Translations under genes and position numbers: made by a program
In this document: positions 5,935 to 8,698 of the stretch, piece by piece
Position numbering within the stretch: the first letter of the stretch is position 1
Layout of the letters: every line of letters starts with the position of its first letter
Assembly: GCA_030544185.1 (NCBI GenBank)
Contig: JAUNRO010000121.1
Location: 1 to 8,698, forward strand
Source: Propionibacteriaceae bacterium
Lineage (GTDB): Bacteria; Actinomycetota; Actinomycetes; Propionibacteriales; Propionibacteriaceae
Direction of reading: 5' to 3'
Length of the DNA stretch: 8,698 nucleotides
Notes under the pieces: model-generated
The model's database searches: none
The model's input: only the letters and a program-made list of their open reading frames with translations
Told to the model about the DNA's origin: nothing

Positions 5935-7469
5935 TGGGCCTCGCGAGTGCCCGGTCAGTGGCGCTGACCGGGATGGATGGCCACATTGTCGAGATCGAGG
6001 CGTTCACGGGGCAGGGGTTGCCGCGGACGATCCTGGTCGGGCTGCCCGACACGGCGCTCTATGAGTCCCGTGACCGGTGCCGCGCCGCGGTCGGCAGCAG
6101 CGGGCTGAGTTGGCCCGATCGCCTGCTGACGATCAACCTGCTGCCGGCGACACTGCCGAAGGCCGGCAGCCACTATGACATCGGCATCGTCGCGGCGATC
6201 CTGGGCGCGTGTGACCTGGTGCCGCATCGGCTGCTCGAGGACACGATTCTGCTGGGCGAGCTGGGTCTCGACGGTCGGGTGCGGGCCGTGCGGGGCGTGC
6301 TGCCGTGTGTGATGGCGGCGCAACTGCATGGGTACGCCAAGGTCGTGGTGCCCGCCGATCAGGTGCATGAGGCGCGATTGGTCGAGGGCATGGCGGTGAC
6401 CGGGGTGGCCACGTTGGCCCAGCTGGTCGATCTGCTGCACGGCCGGCCCGTGCCGGTGCCACCGCCGGTGGCCCGGGACGACTCCGCCGGCCGGAGCGTG
6501 CTGGATCTTGCCGATGTCGTCGGCCAGGCTGAGGCCAAGTGGGCGATCGAGGTGGCCGCCGCGGGCCGGCACCATGTCTATCTGCACGGACCGCCCGGGG
6601 TCGGCAAGACGATGCTGGCCGAGCGCCTGCCCGGGCTGTTGCCGGACCTGCGGCCCGTTGAGGCGTTGGAGGTGGCGGCGGTGCGCTCCCTGGCCGGGGT
6701 GGCCCAGCCCGCCGACCTGGACCTGCGCCCGCCGTATTCCGATCCGCATCACTCCGCTTCGGTCCCGAGCCTGGTCGGCGGTGGGGCGCGGGTCGCTCGG
6801 CCCGGGGCGATCAGCCTGGCGCATCGTGGAGTGCTCTTCCTCGACGAAGCCCCCGAGTTCCATCCTCGCGTGCTGGACGCACTGCGGACCCCGCTCGAGC
6901 AAGGCGGCATCACGCTCGGGCGGACCCAGCAGCAGGTGCGTTATCCGGCGCGGTTCCAGCTGGTGCTGGCGGCCAACCCATGCCCGTGCGGTCAGTCGGA
7001 GACGCCGGGGGGCACGTGCAATTGCCCGCCAGCCCGGATCCGGCGCTATCGGGAGCGGGTGTCCGGGCCGGTTCTGGACCGGATCGACATCCACCAGAAC
7101 CTGCAGCCGTTGAAGCGGTCGCATGCCCAGGCGGCCGCGCTGATCTCCGCGGAGTCGACCGAGGTCGTGGCCGCGCGCGTCCGGGAGGCCCGGGAGCGTC
7201 AGGCCTGGCGTCTGCGAGGGTTGGGGTGGCTCACAAATGCGGAGGTGCCGGGACCTGCTTTGCGCACGGCGCTGCCGCTGCCCGAGGGGCTCGAGTTGCT
7301 CGATGACGCGGTGCGGCGGGGGAGCCTGTCCGCCCGTGGTGTCGACAAGTGTGTGCGCCTGGCGTGGACGGCAGCGGACCTGGTCGGCTGCGACGTGCCG
7401 ACGGCCCGGGAGATCCGGCTGGCGCTGGCCCTGCGCCGGGGCGAGGCCGGGCTGCGGGCGGTGGCGTGA
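5934..7469 (+). CDS. comM: ComM / YifB family AAA+ ATPase (Mg-chelatase-like)
   Basis: A 511-residue AAA+ protein. In Vibrio, ComM is a hexameric helicase that drives branch migration during integration of transforming DNA; actinobacterial members are often annotated as Mg chelatase but are not in chlorophyll synthesis. Residues 1-170 are a Lon-protease-like domain (GLPDTALYESRDR at 36-48, LPKAGSHYD at 74-82). Next come Walker A GPPGVGKT (219-226), the PHHSASVPSLVGGG loop (271-284), and Walker B VLFLDE (300-305). A four-cysteine cluster (C350, C352, C362, C364) that may bind zinc precedes SGPVLDRIDI (377-386), and a C-terminal helical domain (about 400-505) closes it. ATG 5934 overlaps the yraN stop and has GAGGGA at 5921-5926; GTG 5931 is an alternative. 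The stop overlaps dprA by one base. Length and motifs look intact. Confidence 0.95.
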   Translation: MGLASARSVALTGMDGHIVEIEAFTGQGLPRTILVGLPDTALYESRDRCRAAVGSSGLSWPDRLLTINLLPATLPKAGSHYDIGIVAAILGACDLVPHRLLEDTILLGELGLDGRVRAVRGVLPCVMAAQLHGYAKVVVPADQVHEARLVEGMAVTGVATLAQLVDLLHGRPVPVPPPVARDDSAGRSVLDLADVVGQAEAKWAIEVAAAGRHHVYLHGPPGVGKTMLAERLPGLLPDLRPVEALEVAAVRSLAGVAQPADLDLRPPYSDPHHSASVPSLVGGGARVARPGAISLAHRGVLFLDEAPEFHPRVLDALRTPLEQGGITLGRTQQQVRYPARFQLVLAANPCPCGQSETPGGTCNCPPARIRRYRERVSGPVLDRIDIHQNLQPLKRSHAQAAALISAESTEVVAARVREARERQAWRLRGLGWLTNAEVPGPALRTALPLPEGLELLDDAVRRGSLSARGVDKCVRLAWTAADLVGCDVPTAREIRLALALRRGEAGLRAVA

Positions 7470-8626
7470 TGAGCCGCGGACTGATCAGCGGCGACCTGGG
7501 CGCCCGGCCGCCGGTGCGTGACGATCGGATGGCGAGAATGGCGTTGGCCTGCGTCACCGAGCCCGGGGACAAGGCGCTGTGCGACCTCGTGACTGCGGAA
7601 GGGGCGGAGGCGGTTTGGGCGTCGCTGACGGGGGAACGGCGCTCGACACGTTGGGGGCGGCGGCTGGGGAGCGTCCGGTTGGCCCGGGTGATGGTCGAGA
7701 TGAGACAGCGCCGGCTGCGCTTCGTCGTGCCCGGCGACGAGGAATGGCCGGGGCAGCTCGATGATCTGGCGCATGTGGAGCAGGGCGGCATTCAGGGCCA
7801 GCCGTTGGGGCTGTGGGTCCAAGGCCCTGGGCACTTGGCGGAGTGGTCGGCCGGCAGCGTCGCCGTGGTCGGCACGCGGACTTCCACGCGTTATGGGGAG
7901 GCGGTCGCGGCCGAGCTGGGTGCGGACCTCGCCGCGAGCGGCCGAACGGTGGTCTCGGGCGGTGCCTACGGCATCGACATCTCGGCCCATCGTGGTGCTC
8001 TCGCGGTGCGGGGACGGACCATCTCGGTTCTGGCCAGCGGGCTGGACGAGCCGTATCCGCGCGGCAACTCCCGGGTCTTCCAGGAGGTGAGCACCAGCGG
8101 GCTGCTCGTGTCTGAGCTGCCGCCGTTGGAGCGCCCGACGCGGACCAGATTCCTGGGACGCAACCGGGTGATCGCCGGGCTGGCGGTCGCTGCGGTGATG
8201 GTGGAGGCCAAGGTCCGGTCAGGGGCGGCCAACACACTCGCCTGGGCCGAGGGGCTCAGCCGCACCCGGATGGCCGTGCCGGGACCCGTCACCTCAGCCG
8301 CCTCCGAAGGTCCCCACGAACAGATCCGCACGGAGGCGAAGCTCGTGACCGATGCCGCGCAGGTGTGCGCCGAACTGGCCAGGGTTGGCCAGGACATGCT
8401 GCCGATCCCGCTGGGACCGATGCGTCCGGTGGATCAGCTCACCCCGGTGCAGCGGGAAGTCTTCGAAGCGGTGCCCGGGCGTGGCGGGCTGACGCCGGAG
8501 GCAGTCGCCGGCCGATGCGGCCACGGACTGCTCACCGTGCTCGGCGCACTGGAGGAACTCGAGGCCGCGGGCCTCGTCCTCCACGGCCCGCGCGGGTGGC
8601 GGCTCAAGCCGGGGGCGGTCGGGTGA
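7469..8626 (+). CDS. dprA: DNA processing protein DprA (Smf)
   Basis: A 385-residue cytoplasmic protein that binds incoming single-stranded DNA and loads RecA during transformation; it is also kept in species not known to be competent. An N-terminal helical region (about 18-85) precedes the Rossmann-like DprA core. Core motifs are SVAVVGTRTSTRYG (130-143), TVVSGGAYGIDISAHRGAL (160-178), GLDEPYPRGN (191-200), RFLGRNRVIAGL (227-238), MVEAKVRSGAANTLAWA (244-260) and AVPGPVTS (269-276). Residues about 320-380 form the winged-helix domain found in many DprA proteins (TPVQREVFEAV, then GALEELEAAGLV). The GGAYGID version in place of GLARGID is common in Actinobacteria. ATG 7469 overlaps the comM stop (TGATG); the upstream GGCGGTGG is a weak ribosome site, so coupling to comM probably matters. 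Confidence 0.95.
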   Translation: MSRGLISGDLGARPPVRDDRMARMALACVTEPGDKALCDLVTAEGAEAVWASLTGERRSTRWGRRLGSVRLARVMVEMRQRRLRFVVPGDEEWPGQLDDLAHVEQGGIQGQPLGLWVQGPGHLAEWSAGSVAVVGTRTSTRYGEAVAAELGADLAASGRTVVSGGAYGIDISAHRGALAVRGRTISVLASGLDEPYPRGNSRVFQEVSTSGLLVSELPPLERPTRTRFLGRNRVIAGLAVAAVMVEAKVRSGAANTLAWAEGLSRTRMAVPGPVTSAASEGPHEQIRTEAKLVTDAAQVCAELARVGQDMLPIPLGPMRPVDQLTPVQREVFEAVPGRGGLTPEAVAGRCGHGLLTVLGALEELEAAGLVLHGPRGWRLKPGAVG

Positions 8627-8698
8627 ACGCGGCAGCAATACGTCGGGTGGGGCCCCGCCCGCCATGGTGGACGTCCGGCCGTGCAGTGGCGCGGGGTG
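8623..8698 (+). CDS. Possible start of the next gene, runs off the window
   Basis: A GTG at 8623 overlaps the dprA stop as GTGA, the same junction type as sdhA/sdhB, and the frame stays open for 25 codons to the end. The translation begins MNAAAIRRVGPRPPWW and continues basic and hydrophobic. It contains a rare ATA codon and only moderate third-position GC, so it may not be coding. Another open frame starts at ATG 8664. No family can be recognised from so short a piece. Confidence 0.25.
   Translation, partial: MNAAAIRRVGPRPPWWTSGRAVARG

Noticed and set aside
5955..7124. 389-codon open frame on the - strand inside comM
   Set aside because: It is fully antisense to ComM, whose motifs are intact. 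The composition (Arg, Gln, His, Pro) is that of a shadow frame and no family motif is visible.
8645..8660. GGGTGGGGCCCCGCCC as a terminator after dprA
   Set aside because: It is nearly a palindrome but has almost no loop and no following T run. It also lies in a possible continuing reading frame, so it is more likely GC-rich chance.
1..8698. CRISPR array, insertion sequence, tRNA or phage genes
   Set aside because: I found no regularly spaced repeats, transposase motifs, cloverleaf-like sequences or phage proteins.

Overview
The window is ordinary core chromosome of a high-GC Gram-positive bacterium (Actinomycetota). The gene order rplS-lepB-rnhB-DUF2469 followed by yraN-comM-dprA is a known actinobacterial arrangement. 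DUF2469 is essentially actinobacterial, and the SdhA/SdhB type fits propionibacteria or relatives; that family placement is an inference. Every base-rich stretch is accounted for, and no intergenic gap exceeds about 180 bases.

Layout. (1) Bases 1-1332, + strand: the 3' end of sdhA and complete sdhB, encoding the flavoprotein and iron-sulfur subunits of succinate dehydrogenase/fumarate reductase, joined by a 4-base GTGA overlap. A perfect 13-bp inverted repeat follows and probably terminates both sdhB and the gene facing it. (2) Bases 1405-2154, - strand: a secreted lipoprotein of unknown function, apparently read from a leaderless promoter. (3) Bases 2155-2726, + strand: promoter, structured leader, rplS (ribosomal protein L19) and a strong intrinsic terminator. 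(4) Bases 2762-4559, + strand: lepB (signal peptidase I), rnhB (RNase HII) and a DUF2469 gene, tightly coupled by overlapping stop/start codons. (5) Bases 4560-5417, - strand: a fumarylacetoacetate-hydrolase-family enzyme whose stop codon abuts the DUF2469 stop with no gap. (6) Bases 5418-5562: divergent intergenic region with two DnaA-box-like 9-mers in the same orientation, 30 bases apart. (7) Bases 5563-8626, + strand: yraN, comM and dprA, overlapping by one base at each junction. This is a DNA-processing block: YraN is nuclease-like, ComM is a branch-migration helicase, and DprA loads RecA on incoming single strands. A possible next gene begins by GTGA overlap at 8623 and runs off the window.

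How the genes relate. The + strand blocks are housekeeping: respiration, translation, protein secretion, RNA/DNA hybrid removal and recombination/transformation. The lipoprotein and the FAH-family enzyme are the two - strand genes and the least explained ones. I see no mobile element, CRISPR array, tRNA, rRNA or phage gene, and nothing that supports a new multi-gene system. The best leads are small: a lysine-to-arginine change at the putative active site of YraN, the DnaA-box pair, the FAH gene splitting a usually continuous block, and the terminator-like hairpin in the rplS leader.
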